Below, one piece after another: positions 15,739 through 22,295 of a stretch of 22,367 nt of DNA; positions within the stretch are counted from its first letter, which is position 1; each line of letters starts with the position of its first letter. Position numbers and translations under genes: made by a program. Source of the DNA: Anaerolineae bacterium (GTDB lineage Bacteria; Chloroflexota; Anaerolineae; Aggregatilineales; Aggregatilineaceae); NCBI GenBank assembly GCA_016929355.1, contig JAFGJA010000332.1:1-22367 (forward strand). Direction: 5' to 3'. The notes beneath the pieces are model-generated. The model ran no database searches. It was not told the DNA's origin and worked only from the letters and a program-made list of their open reading frames with translations.

Positions 15739-15981
15739 TTAGTTCTCATCAGGCGGGGGAACGGGTAGATCAGCAACGGCCACATCTTTGTATTGCTTCC
15801 CCACATCAATGAGCATCACCGGAATACCCTCACGGATCGGGTATTTGTAGCCCGAATCCGCGCAGACCAACCAGCAATCGTGAACGAGTTCCAACCGTCC
15901 CGGATCATCGCCCTTGTCAGTGTAATGAACGGCTTCCGGGCAGCGCAAAATATCGAGTAAATCTGAACTAATGGGACCCAT
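15739..15981 (-). CDS. Trm112-like small zinc-ribbon protein
   Basis: This 80-residue protein has the Trm112 layout: Asp-Ile-Leu-Arg-Cys-Pro near the N-terminus, then Asp-Cys-Trp-Leu-Val-Cys-Ala-Asp, and the signature Tyr-Pro-Ile-Arg-Glu-Gly-Ile-Pro-Val-Met-Leu. Trm112 proteins often act as small partners of methyltransferases; bacterial members are poorly studied. The usual Cys-Pro-x-Cys pair is incomplete here because the second Cys is missing, so metal binding may be altered. The start is ATG 15981 with GGAG upstream. The in-frame extension to 16041 has no ribosome site. It is transcribed away from the cold-shock-like gene. Confidence 0.82.
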   Translation of the reverse strand: MGPISSDLLDILRCPEAVHYTDKGDDPGRLELVHDCWLVCADSGYKYPIREGIPVMLIDVGKQYKDVAVADLPVPPPDEN

Positions 15982-16124
15982 AATTATCTCCAGACCGTGT
16001 TGATAATGATTGATTTCTGCTGCGGAGTATAGCCAGATCATGAATCAGCGTCAAGCGACTGCCTCGCAAAAATCCCTCTAGATATTTGCCAATCCGATTT
16101 TTTCTCGCTATCATTGGTAAGTAT

Positions 16125-16138
16125 TGATAACGTTGTCA
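16125..16138. promoter_or_regulatory. Second LacI/CcpA-type operator candidate
   Basis: TGATAACGTTGTCA matches TGWNANCGNTNWCA at every defined position and is palindromic at 12 of 14 bases. It shares TG-TA-CGTT-CA spacing with the operator at 12537-12550. It lies in the AT-rich gap between the divergent Trm112-like and cold-shock-like genes, about 75 bases upstream of the latter. The rest of the gap (15982-16212) shows only weak promoter-like hexamers. Confidence 0.5.
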
Positions 16139-16212
16139 TTTTGTCAATTGATTATGCAATGAGTTCTATTTCTTTTTGATATTTTTCTAAAAAATCATTG
16201 GGGAAATATGTC

Positions 16213-16431
16213 ATGATCACTACTACTGAACGCTGTCGCGGCACAATCACCAGTTTCAATCGCTTTGGGGGTCTGGGCAAAATCATCATGATGGATGGGC
16301 GTGAAGTGCGCGTGCGCTACTCGTCTGTGCGTGGTGAAGGCGTCCGCTGCCTGGAAAAAGGAGCAGCGGTGTCGTTTTTGCTTGAAGAGACGCAGCGCGG
16401 TTTGTATGCGGTGTGTGTGCAGCCTGAGTAG
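16213..16431 (+). CDS. Cold-shock-domain-like small protein
   Basis: This 72-residue protein is laid out like a single cold shock domain: Cys-Arg-Gly-Thr-Ile-Thr-Ser-Phe-Asn-Arg-Phe-Gly-Gly-Leu-Gly-Lys-Ile at the start (RNP1-like), then Asp-Gly-Arg-Glu-Val-Arg-Val-Arg-Tyr-Ser-Ser-Val, and Leu-Glu-Lys-Gly-Ala-Ala-Val-Ser-Phe near the end. These match the Gly-Thr-Val-Lys-Trp-Phe-Asn, Val-Phe-Val-His-Tyr-Ser-Ala and Gly-Gln-x-Val-x-Phe positions of CspA proteins. Key aromatic residues differ: the first Trp is Ser, and the His before Tyr-Ser is Arg. Nucleic-acid binding may therefore be modified. The start is ATG 16213 with GGGGA upstream; a TTG at 16198 is in frame but has no ribosome site. Confidence 0.72.
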   Translation: MITTTERCRGTITSFNRFGGLGKIIMMDGREVRVRYSSVRGEGVRCLEKGAAVSFLLEETQRGLYAVCVQPE

Positions 16432-16547
16432 GTAACGTAGTTTTCAAAATAAGTGAATATTTTTCCTCTGATAGCCACGATTCTGTTTTTCTTCTCGACT
16501 GGTTGTCTTGTCATGCGTTAAAATCTAACCACTATGTTTGAATTTGC

Positions 16548-16569
16548 ACGAAGTTTAGGCGAACTTCGT
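16548..16569 (+). other. Hairpin upstream of RNase J
   Basis: A perfect 8-bp stem pairs ACGAAGTT (16548-16555) with AACTTCGT (16562-16569) around a 6-base loop. Near-identical direct repeats flank it (TTTGAATTTGC before, TTTGAATTGTTTGC after). If it is transcribed as part of the rnj leader it could control that gene; its role is unknown. The rest of 16432-16612 shows no gene. Confidence 0.4.
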
Positions 16570-16630
16570 TTGAATTGTTTGCGTTGAGTGAATGGGGCGT
16601 AGATGGCCCTACAGAGGAGTTTCTTTGATC

Positions 16631-18295
16631 ATGAGTGATAGTAAGTTACGGATTCTTCCATTAGGCGGATTGGGGGAAGTTGGGAAGAATATGATGCTGT
16701 TTGAATACGACAACGAAGGGTTGATCGTTGATGCGGGCATCATGTTTCCCGAAAACGATATGTTGGGGATTGATTATATCATTCCTGATTTCCAATATGT
16801 GGTGGATCAGATGGCCGCAGGCTTGACGGTTCACGGCATTGTCATCACACATGGGCATGAAGATCACATCGGGGCGATTGGTCATGTCCTCGACTATATC
16901 ACCGTGCCGGTCTATGCGACCCCGTTGACGGCGGGCTTGCTTGAGGTCAAACTGCGGCAGGCGAAACATGGCAATCACCCACTCCATATTGTCAATGCGG
17001 GCGATGTGATCGAATTGGGGCCGTTCCGGGTGGAAACCTTCCATGTTTGCCACAGTATTCCCGATGGTATTGGATTGGGCATCAATACGCCGGAGGGATT
17101 AGTCGTTCATTCCAGCGATTTCAAATTTGATCACACCCCGGTTGATGGCTGGCCGCCGGACTTCGCAAAGCTGGCTGAGTTTGCGCAGCGCGGTGTATTG
17201 GCGCTGTTGGCGGATAGTACTAACGCGGATCGGGAAGGGTGGACGCCATCAGAAACGGTGATTGATAAAGCCTTTGACGAGGTGTTCAGTCAGGCCCAGG
17301 GACGCATTATTGTAGCGACGTTTGCCTCGCTCATCTCGCGAATTCAGCAGGTGGCAACGGCGGCGCAGCGTTATGGGCGCAAAATGGCGATTGCCGGATA
17401 CAGCATGTCAGAGTATATCAAGGTAGCGACCCGGCTCGGTTATCTGAAGCTGCCGCCGGATTTGATCGTGCCAGTGGAACAGGCGAATAAGATGGCTCCC
17501 GGTAAGGTTGTGATCATGGCGACGGGAACACAGGGTGAACCCTCTGCCGTACTGGGGCGGTTGGCCTGGGGTCGGCATCGCCAGCTTGAGATCATGGCCG
17601 GCGATACGGTGATTATGTCAGCGCATCCTATCCCCGGCAATGAGGAACTTGTTCACCGAACGGTGAATAAACTCATCCAACGGGGCGCACAGGTGATCTA
17701 TGATCCCATTGCGCAGGTTCATGTCTCCGGCCATGCGCGCCGTGATGAGCTAAAATTGCTGATCAACCTGCTCCGGCCCAAGTTTTTTATTCCGGTGCAT
17801 GGTGAATTGCGCCACTTAACCCAGCATAGTTTATTGGCGCAAGAACTGGGTATTCCCGCCGAGAATATCGCGGTAGTGGAAAATGGCACGGAGATTTTCC
17901 TGACTGCCGATAAATTGATCGTTGGCGAGCGTGTGCCGGGTGGGTACGTGTTTGTGGATGGTAAAGGTGTGGGTGATGTCGGGCCGATTGTGATGCATGA
18001 CCGCGAAATCCTGGCGCGTGATGGTTTTTTGACTGTGTTGGTGTTGATTGATGCGGAAACCGGCGAATTGTGTGAAACCCCGGAAATTATCTCGCGCGGC
18101 TTTGTGTTCCTACGGGATGCCGCCGAAATTATCGAGATGGCGCAGGCGGTAGTGGCGAATGTGGTCGCCGAGCATAAGGCCGGTAATCTGACTACTGCGA
18201 TTCAAGATGCGCTATCCAAAACGCTCTATAACGAGACGAAGCGCCGCCCGATGATTTTCGCTTTTGTGCGTGAGGTGTATGGTATTGCCGGGTAA
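16631..18295 (+). CDS. rnj: Ribonuclease J
   Basis: RNase J is a metallo-beta-lactamase/beta-CASP nuclease with 5'-exonuclease and endonuclease activity in RNA turnover and processing. Residues 1-20 carry Leu-Pro-Leu-Gly-Gly-Leu-Gly-Glu-Val-Gly-Lys-Asn. The zinc motif is Thr-His-Gly-His-Glu-Asp-His at 73-79, with further His and Asp ligands in Val-His-Ser-Ser-Asp-Phe-Lys-Phe-Asp-His. The beta-CASP region has Ser-Ala-His-Pro-Ile-Pro-Gly-Asn-Glu and Val-Ser-Gly-His-Ala-Arg-Arg-Asp-Glu, and Ile-Pro-Val-His-Gly-Glu follows. The length, 554 residues, is normal. ATG 16631 sits 12 bases after GAGGAG; TTG 16625 (adding two residues) has better spacing and may be the true start. Only one copy lies in the window. 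Confidence 0.96.
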   Translation: MSDSKLRILPLGGLGEVGKNMMLFEYDNEGLIVDAGIMFPENDMLGIDYIIPDFQYVVDQMAAGLTVHGIVITHGHEDHIGAIGHVLDYITVPVYATPLTAGLLEVKLRQAKHGNHPLHIVNAGDVIELGPFRVETFHVCHSIPDGIGLGINTPEGLVVHSSDFKFDHTPVDGWPPDFAKLAEFAQRGVLALLADSTNADREGWTPSETVIDKAFDEVFSQAQGRIIVATFASLISRIQQVATAAQRYGRKMAIAGYSMSEYIKVATRLGYLKLPPDLIVPVEQANKMAPGKVVIMATGTQGEPSAVLGRLAWGRHRQLEIMAGDTVIMSAHPIPGNEELVHRTVNKLIQRGAQVIYDPIAQVHVSGHARRDELKLLINLLRPKFFIPVHGELRHLTQHSLLAQELGIPAENIAVVENGTEIFLTADKLIVGERVPGGYVFVDGKGVGDVGPIVMHDREILARDGFLTVLVLIDAETGELCETPEIISRGFVFLRDAAEIIEMAQAVVANVVAEHKAGNLTTAIQDALSKTLYNETKRRPMIFAFVREVYGIAG

Positions 18296-18313
18296 TTTAC
18301 TAATTTGCCCTGA

Positions 18314-18346
18314 ATCCGCCCCCTCTGCATAATAGAGGGGGTGGAT
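18314..18346 (+). terminator. Strong hairpin after RNase J
   Basis: A 13-bp stem with one G-T wobble (ATCCGCCCCCTCT at 18314-18326 against AGAGGGGGTGGAT at 18334-18346) has a 7-base loop. No T tract follows, so it may be a factor-dependent terminator or a 3'-end stabiliser rather than a classic terminator. Confidence 0.5.
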
Positions 18347-18349
18347 CAT

Positions 18350-18373
18350 GATAGGCCGTCTAAGTGGCCTATC
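18350..18373 (+). other. Second tandem hairpin before the foldase gene
   Basis: GATAGGCC (18350-18357) pairs perfectly with GGCCTATC (18366-18373) around 8 bases. It starts four bases after the preceding hairpin and lies just upstream of the AAGGAG ribosome site of the next gene. Confidence 0.45.
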
Positions 18374-18397
18374 CTAAGATAAGGAGCTAGTGTTCGC

Positions 18398-19387
18398 GTG
18401 ATTAAACAACTCTCGATACTGATGCTGTCGGTGATTTTGGTGCTGACATTGGGCGCGTGCGCAGGCGGCGATTCGGGCGATACGAATGTTTCCAATAATA
18501 CCAATAATCAAGCTGATAATGCGGGCGACGCCTCCGCCAATGCCGGCGTACAGACGGTGAATGCCTCTAATCCGAATACATCGGCTAATATGGCGGTGGC
18601 CCAGGCGACTGAAATTCCCCTGGCGGCAACGGTGAATGGGGACCCGATCACAATGGCGGAATTTGAGCGCGAGCGTGCGCGATGGTTGACGGGGTTGGAT
18701 GTTGAACCGGCAACGGCGGCGGGGTTGGATGCGAATGTGTTGCAATTGATGATCGATCAGAAATTGATCGAACAAGCCGCTACCCGTGAGGGAATCGTGG
18801 TCACGGATGAGGAAATTGATGCTGAACTCGCGCTGCAAGCTGATCTGGCAGCGGCTAATGATATAACGCTTGAAGAAATTATCACGGCGCAGCTTTACAC
18901 GATGGACGAATATCGGGCGGTGTTGCGTGGGACACTGCTGGCACAAAAACTCAGCGATGTAGTCGCCAATGTATCTCCCTATGCGGCCCAGGTTCATTCG
19001 CGTCACATTCTGGTCAAGGATGAAGCTACTGCGCGCGCTTTGATTCAACAGATTCAAGGTGGTGCAGATTTTGCTGCTTTGGCGGCGCAGTATTCGTTTG
19101 ATGGATCAACGGCGCAAACCGGCGGCGATTTATCCTGGGTGAGCGAGGGCGATCTGTTGCAAAAAGAAGTCGAAGATGCGATCTTTGCCCTTGAACCCGG
19201 TCAGCTTGCGCCCGAACCCGTGCAGAGTAGTTTAGGGTATCATGTAATTCAGGTGTTGGAGCGTGTCGAAGATCGCCCGCTTTCGGCAGCAGCATTAGCT
19301 GAAAAACGGCAGCAGGTGTTCCTGGCATGGTTGGATAGCCAACGCCAAACCGCCGTTATCGAACGCTTTGTAGGGGTGAATAATTAA
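18398..19387 (+). CDS. PrsA/SurA-type peptidyl-prolyl isomerase lipoprotein
   Basis: This 329-residue exported foldase helps proteins fold outside the membrane. Residues 1-21 form a lipoprotein signal with lipobox Leu-Gly-Ala-Cys (lipidated Cys21). An Asn/Ala/Ser-rich tether follows (about 22-70), then a SurA-N-like helical region containing Met-Ile-Asp-Gln-Lys-Leu-Ile-Glu-Gln-Ala. A parvulin domain lies at about 198-300: His-Ser-Arg-His-Ile-Leu-Val, Ala-Asp-Phe-Ala-Ala-Leu-Ala-Ala-Gln-Tyr-Ser, Gly-Gly-Asp-Leu-Ser-Trp, and Leu-Gly-Tyr-His-Val-Ile-Gln-Val. The start is GTG 18398 with AAGGAG 11 bases upstream. Lipid anchoring fits a cell with a single membrane, as reported for most Chloroflexota. 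The membrane proteins downstream could be clients. Confidence 0.91.
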   Translation: MIKQLSILMLSVILVLTLGACAGGDSGDTNVSNNTNNQADNAGDASANAGVQTVNASNPNTSANMAVAQATEIPLAATVNGDPITMAEFERERARWLTGLDVEPATAAGLDANVLQLMIDQKLIEQAATREGIVVTDEEIDAELALQADLAAANDITLEEIITAQLYTMDEYRAVLRGTLLAQKLSDVVANVSPYAAQVHSRHILVKDEATARALIQQIQGGADFAALAAQYSFDGSTAQTGGDLSWVSEGDLLQKEVEDAIFALEPGQLAPEPVQSSLGYHVIQVLERVEDRPLSAAALAEKRQQVFLAWLDSQRQTAVIERFVGVNN

Positions 19388-19446
19388 CGTAGGTTTTCGA
19401 CTGCGTTTAGCTGTATCCGACTTTATGGCAGAGGAGCTGATGCAAA

Positions 19447-19692
19447 ATGGGCAGTGGTCCGAATTTAGTTTTTAACCTGGTAACGATTGTTTTTCTGGTC
19501 CTGACCGTAATCACAGGCGTGATCGTGTTGGGTGTGGTGATGGACTCGATGGACCCGCCGGTTTTTGCGCCAGCAACGGATGTTCCGCCGCCGACGCAGT
19601 TTGTTCCGGCTACGCTGACACCTTCGCCGGGGCCAACGGAACAGATGATGATGACGCAAGAAGCTGCATTTACGCCAACTCCAGAGAATTAA
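19447..19692 (+). CDS. Small membrane protein, short paralogue of the Pro/Thr-rich family
   Basis: This 81-residue protein has one hydrophobic segment (about 7-32) followed by a Pro/Thr/Ala-rich tail. It is closely similar to the start of the next protein: Thr-Ile-Val-Phe-Leu-Val-Leu-Thr in the membrane segment, then Met-Asp-Pro-Pro-Val-Phe-Ala-Pro and Pro-Pro-Thr-Gln-Phe-Val-Pro-Ala-Thr-Leu-Thr. It lacks the C-terminal beta-rich domain of its two larger paralogues, so it may be a shortened duplicate or a partner subunit. The start is ATG 19447, with GAGGAG upstream at rather long spacing. No known function was recognised. Confidence 0.75.
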   Translation: MGSGPNLVFNLVTIVFLVLTVITGVIVLGVVMDSMDPPVFAPATDVPPPTQFVPATLTPSPGPTEQMMMTQEAAFTPTPEN

Positions 19693-19728
19693 AGGCGGAT
19701 TTGTTGAGTTGCGGAAGGAAAGGACATT

Positions 19729-20523
19729 ATGCGCGCTTCGAACGTGTTTTATAATGTGATGACGATCATTTTCCTGGTTCTGACGGCGCTGTGGTTAGGG
19801 ATATTTTTCAGTGTGGCTACCGGGTCAATGGAGCCGCCTGTGTTTGCTCCACCGGATACCGCCGTGCCACCGACGCAGTTTGTGCCGCCGACATTGACCG
19901 CTTCGCCTACCGCGACGGTATCGAAGACACCGTTTCCGACGCGGACATCTACGCCAACCCATACGCCGACGGATACGCCGCCACCGCCGACTCTCACACC
20001 CACGATTACCACTACACCTGCGCCAAGCGGTACAACTACCCTCACGCCGACTCGCACGCTGGTTCCGCCAACGTCGACACCGACTAAGACGCCAACGCCG
20101 ACGGCGTCCGCTACGTTGACGCTCACATTGACGCCAACCGGTCCAACGGCAGCCCCAACTGATATTTTCCCGTTCAGGGTGCAACCATCTTCGATTGTAT
20201 TGCGCGAAAATTCGGCGGTAGGATGCGAATGGCAAGGTGTGGCCGGTCAGATTACCACGCAGCAGGGCGAACCGGTGCGTAACATTGAAGTGCGCGTACA
20301 TGGTGATGCTATGGGCGTACTCTCCACCTTGAGTGGTACGAATCTAACGTATGGACAATCGGGCTGGGAAATCAAACTGGCGGATGCGCCTAATAACAAC
20401 CGGTATCAGATTGAACTCTGGTCAGGGGGCGTACAGATTTCACCTACCGTCGAGATGGTTTTCCCAAACTCGTGTGATCAGAATTTGATCACGATCAATT
20501 TCATTCAAACGCGCCCGTTTTAG
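19729..20523 (+). CDS. Pro/Thr-rich stalked membrane protein, paralogue 2
   Basis: This 264-residue protein has a membrane segment (about 5-30), a long Thr-Pro-Thr-rich stalk (about 45-145) and a globular, probably beta-rich domain (about 146-264). The C-terminal domain has two conserved positions shared with the next protein: Gly-Cys-Glu-Trp, and Asn-Ser-Cys-Asp-Gln-Asn with a final Phe-Ile-Gln. The two Cys could form a disulfide, consistent with an outside location. Pro/Thr stalks usually carry domains away from the cell surface. The start is ATG 19729 with GGAAAGG upstream, 36 bases after the previous stop, so all three paralogues may share a transcript. The function is unknown. Confidence 0.85.
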   Translation: MRASNVFYNVMTIIFLVLTALWLGIFFSVATGSMEPPVFAPPDTAVPPTQFVPPTLTASPTATVSKTPFPTRTSTPTHTPTDTPPPPTLTPTITTTPAPSGTTTLTPTRTLVPPTSTPTKTPTPTASATLTLTLTPTGPTAAPTDIFPFRVQPSSIVLRENSAVGCEWQGVAGQITTQQGEPVRNIEVRVHGDAMGVLSTLSGTNLTYGQSGWEIKLADAPNNNRYQIELWSGGVQISPTVEMVFPNSCDQNLITINFIQTRPF

Positions 20524-20556
20524 TAAAGCGGGCCTATCGACCAGTTATCGATCTGG

Positions 20557-20577
20557 GGGCGTATCAGGTATACGCCC
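20557..20577 (+). terminator. Weak hairpin between paralogues 2 and 3
   Basis: GGGCGTAT (20557-20564) pairs perfectly with ATACGCCC (20570-20577) around a 5-base loop, followed by TATATTTGTG. The tail is not a clean T tract, so it may only attenuate transcription. Confidence 0.35.
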
Positions 20578-20603
20578 TATATTTGTGTCAGTTGAGAGTT
20601 GTT

Positions 20604-21458
20604 ATGTCGCAGGACAAATCGTCCGCAAATGTTTCATTTTTTGATGTAATCACGGTCATTTTCGTGATTCTCACCGTCTTGGTATTAGGATTGGTGGTGT
20701 TGATCATTGATGATCCCAATATGGCCTTGAATCCGTTTCCACCGCCGACATCGATTCCCATTGTGGAGATGCCGACCTTGACTCCTTCCCCAACGGTGAC
20801 AGCTACCCCAACAGCGACGGCAACTCCTACCGATACACCGACGCCCACCGCCACCGCCACCGCCACCGCTACCCCTTTGCCAACTGTGACCCCAACACCC
20901 ACCGCCACCGCCACTGAGGTGCTATCCGGCGCAGTAACAGAAACGCCGTTTCAGATGCCGACGCAGATTCAGCCGCCGACGATTCCACCGCTTGATGATG
21001 GGAGTGGGGGGGTGGTTCCTGGCAGTGGTAACGATGCCGCGCAAAATTTGACGCAGGATGGTCCGGCACAGAATCCAACCGTTGTCATGGTTACACAATC
21101 TCCGTTTCCGTTTACGGTGGGACCGGTGCGTTACGAAGCCAATACGGACGATCAAGGTTGCCAGTGGTTGAGCATTGCGGGCACGATCACCGATCTTAGG
21201 GGGCGAGCTGTGACCGGATTAGCAGTGGAGATCGATGGCGATGAATTTCATAATGTCCAGTTTTCCGGCTCAGCTGCTCGTTGGGGGGCAGGTGGGTTTG
21301 AGTTTAATCTGGGGGCTGCGCCGCGTTCAGCAACATATACCCTGCGCGTATTAGGGCCAACTGGCGGACCGATCTCCGAGGTGGTTTTTGTTGATACGGG
21401 TAACACTTGCCAGACCAACATTGCCATAGTAGATTTTATTCAGAACCATTCGTATTAG
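20604..21458 (+). CDS. Pro/Thr-rich stalked membrane protein, paralogue 3
   Basis: This 284-residue protein has the same plan as its neighbour: membrane segment at about 12-36, a Thr-Pro-Thr-Ala-Thr stalk, and a C-terminal domain with Gly-Cys-Gln-Trp-Leu-Ser-Ile-Ala-Gly-Thr-Ile-Thr, Gly-Gly-Phe-Glu-Phe-Asn-Leu, Asn-Thr-Cys-Gln-Thr-Asn and final Phe-Ile-Gln. The matching Cys pair suggests a conserved disulfide. Its N-terminal part is more diverged than those of the other two copies. The stalk is encoded partly by a perfect hexamer repeat (CACCGC, four copies at 20846-20869), so its length could vary without shifting frame. The start is ATG 20604 with GAGAG upstream; an in-frame upstream start at 20583 lacks support. 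No function was recognised. Confidence 0.85.
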   Translation: MSQDKSSANVSFFDVITVIFVILTVLVLGLVVLIIDDPNMALNPFPPPTSIPIVEMPTLTPSPTVTATPTATATPTDTPTPTATATATATPLPTVTPTPTATATEVLSGAVTETPFQMPTQIQPPTIPPLDDGSGGVVPGSGNDAAQNLTQDGPAQNPTVVMVTQSPFPFTVGPVRYEANTDDQGCQWLSIAGTITDLRGRAVTGLAVEIDGDEFHNVQFSGSAARWGAGGFEFNLGAAPRSATYTLRVLGPTGGPISEVVFVDTGNTCQTNIAIVDFIQNHSY

Positions 21459-21483
21459 GTGTGGCTGTAGAGGAGCAATAGGT

Positions 21484-22236
21484 GTGAGTGAGCAACGTGT
21501 GAAATCAGGTATTCCCGGCATGGATGAGATGTTAGGCGGTGGTTTTATTCCCGAATCAGCGATTTTGTTGCGAGGTGCGCCCGGTACTGGCAAGACAACA
21601 TTTGGTCTGCAATACCTGCTGGAAGGTGTACGCCGGGGCGAAACCGGCATGTTTATCTCGTTCGAAGAATTTCCCCAGTCGCTTTACCGTGATGCTGAGA
21701 GTTTGGGGTGGAATCTGCCGGAGATTGAGCAGGCGGGCAAATTGCGGATTATGTTTACATCGCCGAAAGTGTTGCAGCAAAGTCTCGCTACACCGGAAAG
21801 TAATCTGCTGCGCACGATACACGATCTCGATATTCGGCGTGTTGTGGTGGACAGCCTGACCCATTTTACGCAGCAAATTACGGATGAGCATGAACTCCGG
21901 CAGGTCTACCATCAGGTGACGAGCGCTTTTCGTCGTGAAGGGGTGACGGCGATCTATCTGGGTGAGGAAATGCGTTCCGACTATACCGCGCACGAACGCG
22001 GGCGCTTGTCGTTTGTTGTTGATAATATGATTATGCTGCGTTATTTGGAGGTTGATAGCGCCATTGAACGCGCGATTGTTGTGCTTAAAATGCGTTCATC
22101 AGCCCACGATACCGCGATTCGCAGCTATGAAATTGGCGCGAATGGGATCACGATTGGAAATCCCCTGGAAGGCAAAACCGGTTTATTGAGTGGGCTTACC
22201 CAACGGAGTTTGATCAGTACGGTACGTGAGCAGTAA
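21484..22236 (+). CDS. Single-domain KaiC-like RecA-superfamily ATPase
   Basis: This 250-residue ATPase resembles one KaiC/RadA-like domain. It opens with Ser-Gly-Ile-Pro-Gly-Met-Asp-Glu-Met-Leu-Gly-Gly-Gly-Phe, the KaiC family entry motif. Walker A is Gly-Ala-Pro-Gly-Thr-Gly-Lys-Thr-Thr (31-39), the paired catalytic Glu are at 61-62 in Ser-Phe-Glu-Glu, and Walker B is Val-Val-Val-Asp (120-123) followed by Ser-Leu-Thr. A Lys-Met-Arg segment near the C-terminus also fits. True KaiC has two such domains and partners KaiA/KaiB, which are absent here, so a circadian role should not be assumed. Stand-alone members are usually linked to signalling. The start is GTG 21484 with GAGGAG upstream, 25 bases after the paralogue 3 stop. 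Confidence 0.88.
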   Translation: MSEQRVKSGIPGMDEMLGGGFIPESAILLRGAPGTGKTTFGLQYLLEGVRRGETGMFISFEEFPQSLYRDAESLGWNLPEIEQAGKLRIMFTSPKVLQQSLATPESNLLRTIHDLDIRRVVVDSLTHFTQQITDEHELRQVYHQVTSAFRREGVTAIYLGEEMRSDYTAHERGRLSFVVDNMIMLRYLEVDSAIERAIVVLKMRSSAHDTAIRSYEIGANGITIGNPLEGKTGLLSGLTQRSLISTVREQ

Positions 22237-22254
22237 ATTGATCCAATTTTATGC

Positions 22255-22282
22255 TTGACGTGATGCGTAATATTGGTACAAT
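22255..22282 (+). promoter_or_regulatory. Promoter of tRNA-Arg
   Basis: -35 TTGACG (22255-22260) and -10 TACAAT (22277-22282) are spaced by 16 bases. The predicted start near 22289 leaves only about 7 bases before the mature tRNA 5' end. Confidence 0.7.
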
Positions 22283-22295
22283 GGACATATCAGTC

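Noticed and set aside
15546..15812. Open frame of 88 codons on the plus strand
   Set aside because: It runs through a terminator-like hairpin and the palindromic element, overlaps the Trm112-like gene antisense, and resembles no protein.
19749..20301. Long antisense frames rich in Val/Gly or Arg/Trp opposite the Pro/Thr stalk
   Set aside because: These are mirror products of the repetitive ACG/CCG codons; they have no ribosome site and their composition is implausible.
20588..20914. Antisense frame made of Val-Gly-Val-Ala repeats
   Set aside because: It is the shadow of the Thr-Pro-Thr stalk of paralogue 3.
21484..22236. Circadian clock gene kaiC
   Set aside because: Only one ATPase domain is present and there are no kaiA or kaiB neighbours; single-domain relatives are widespread without clocks.
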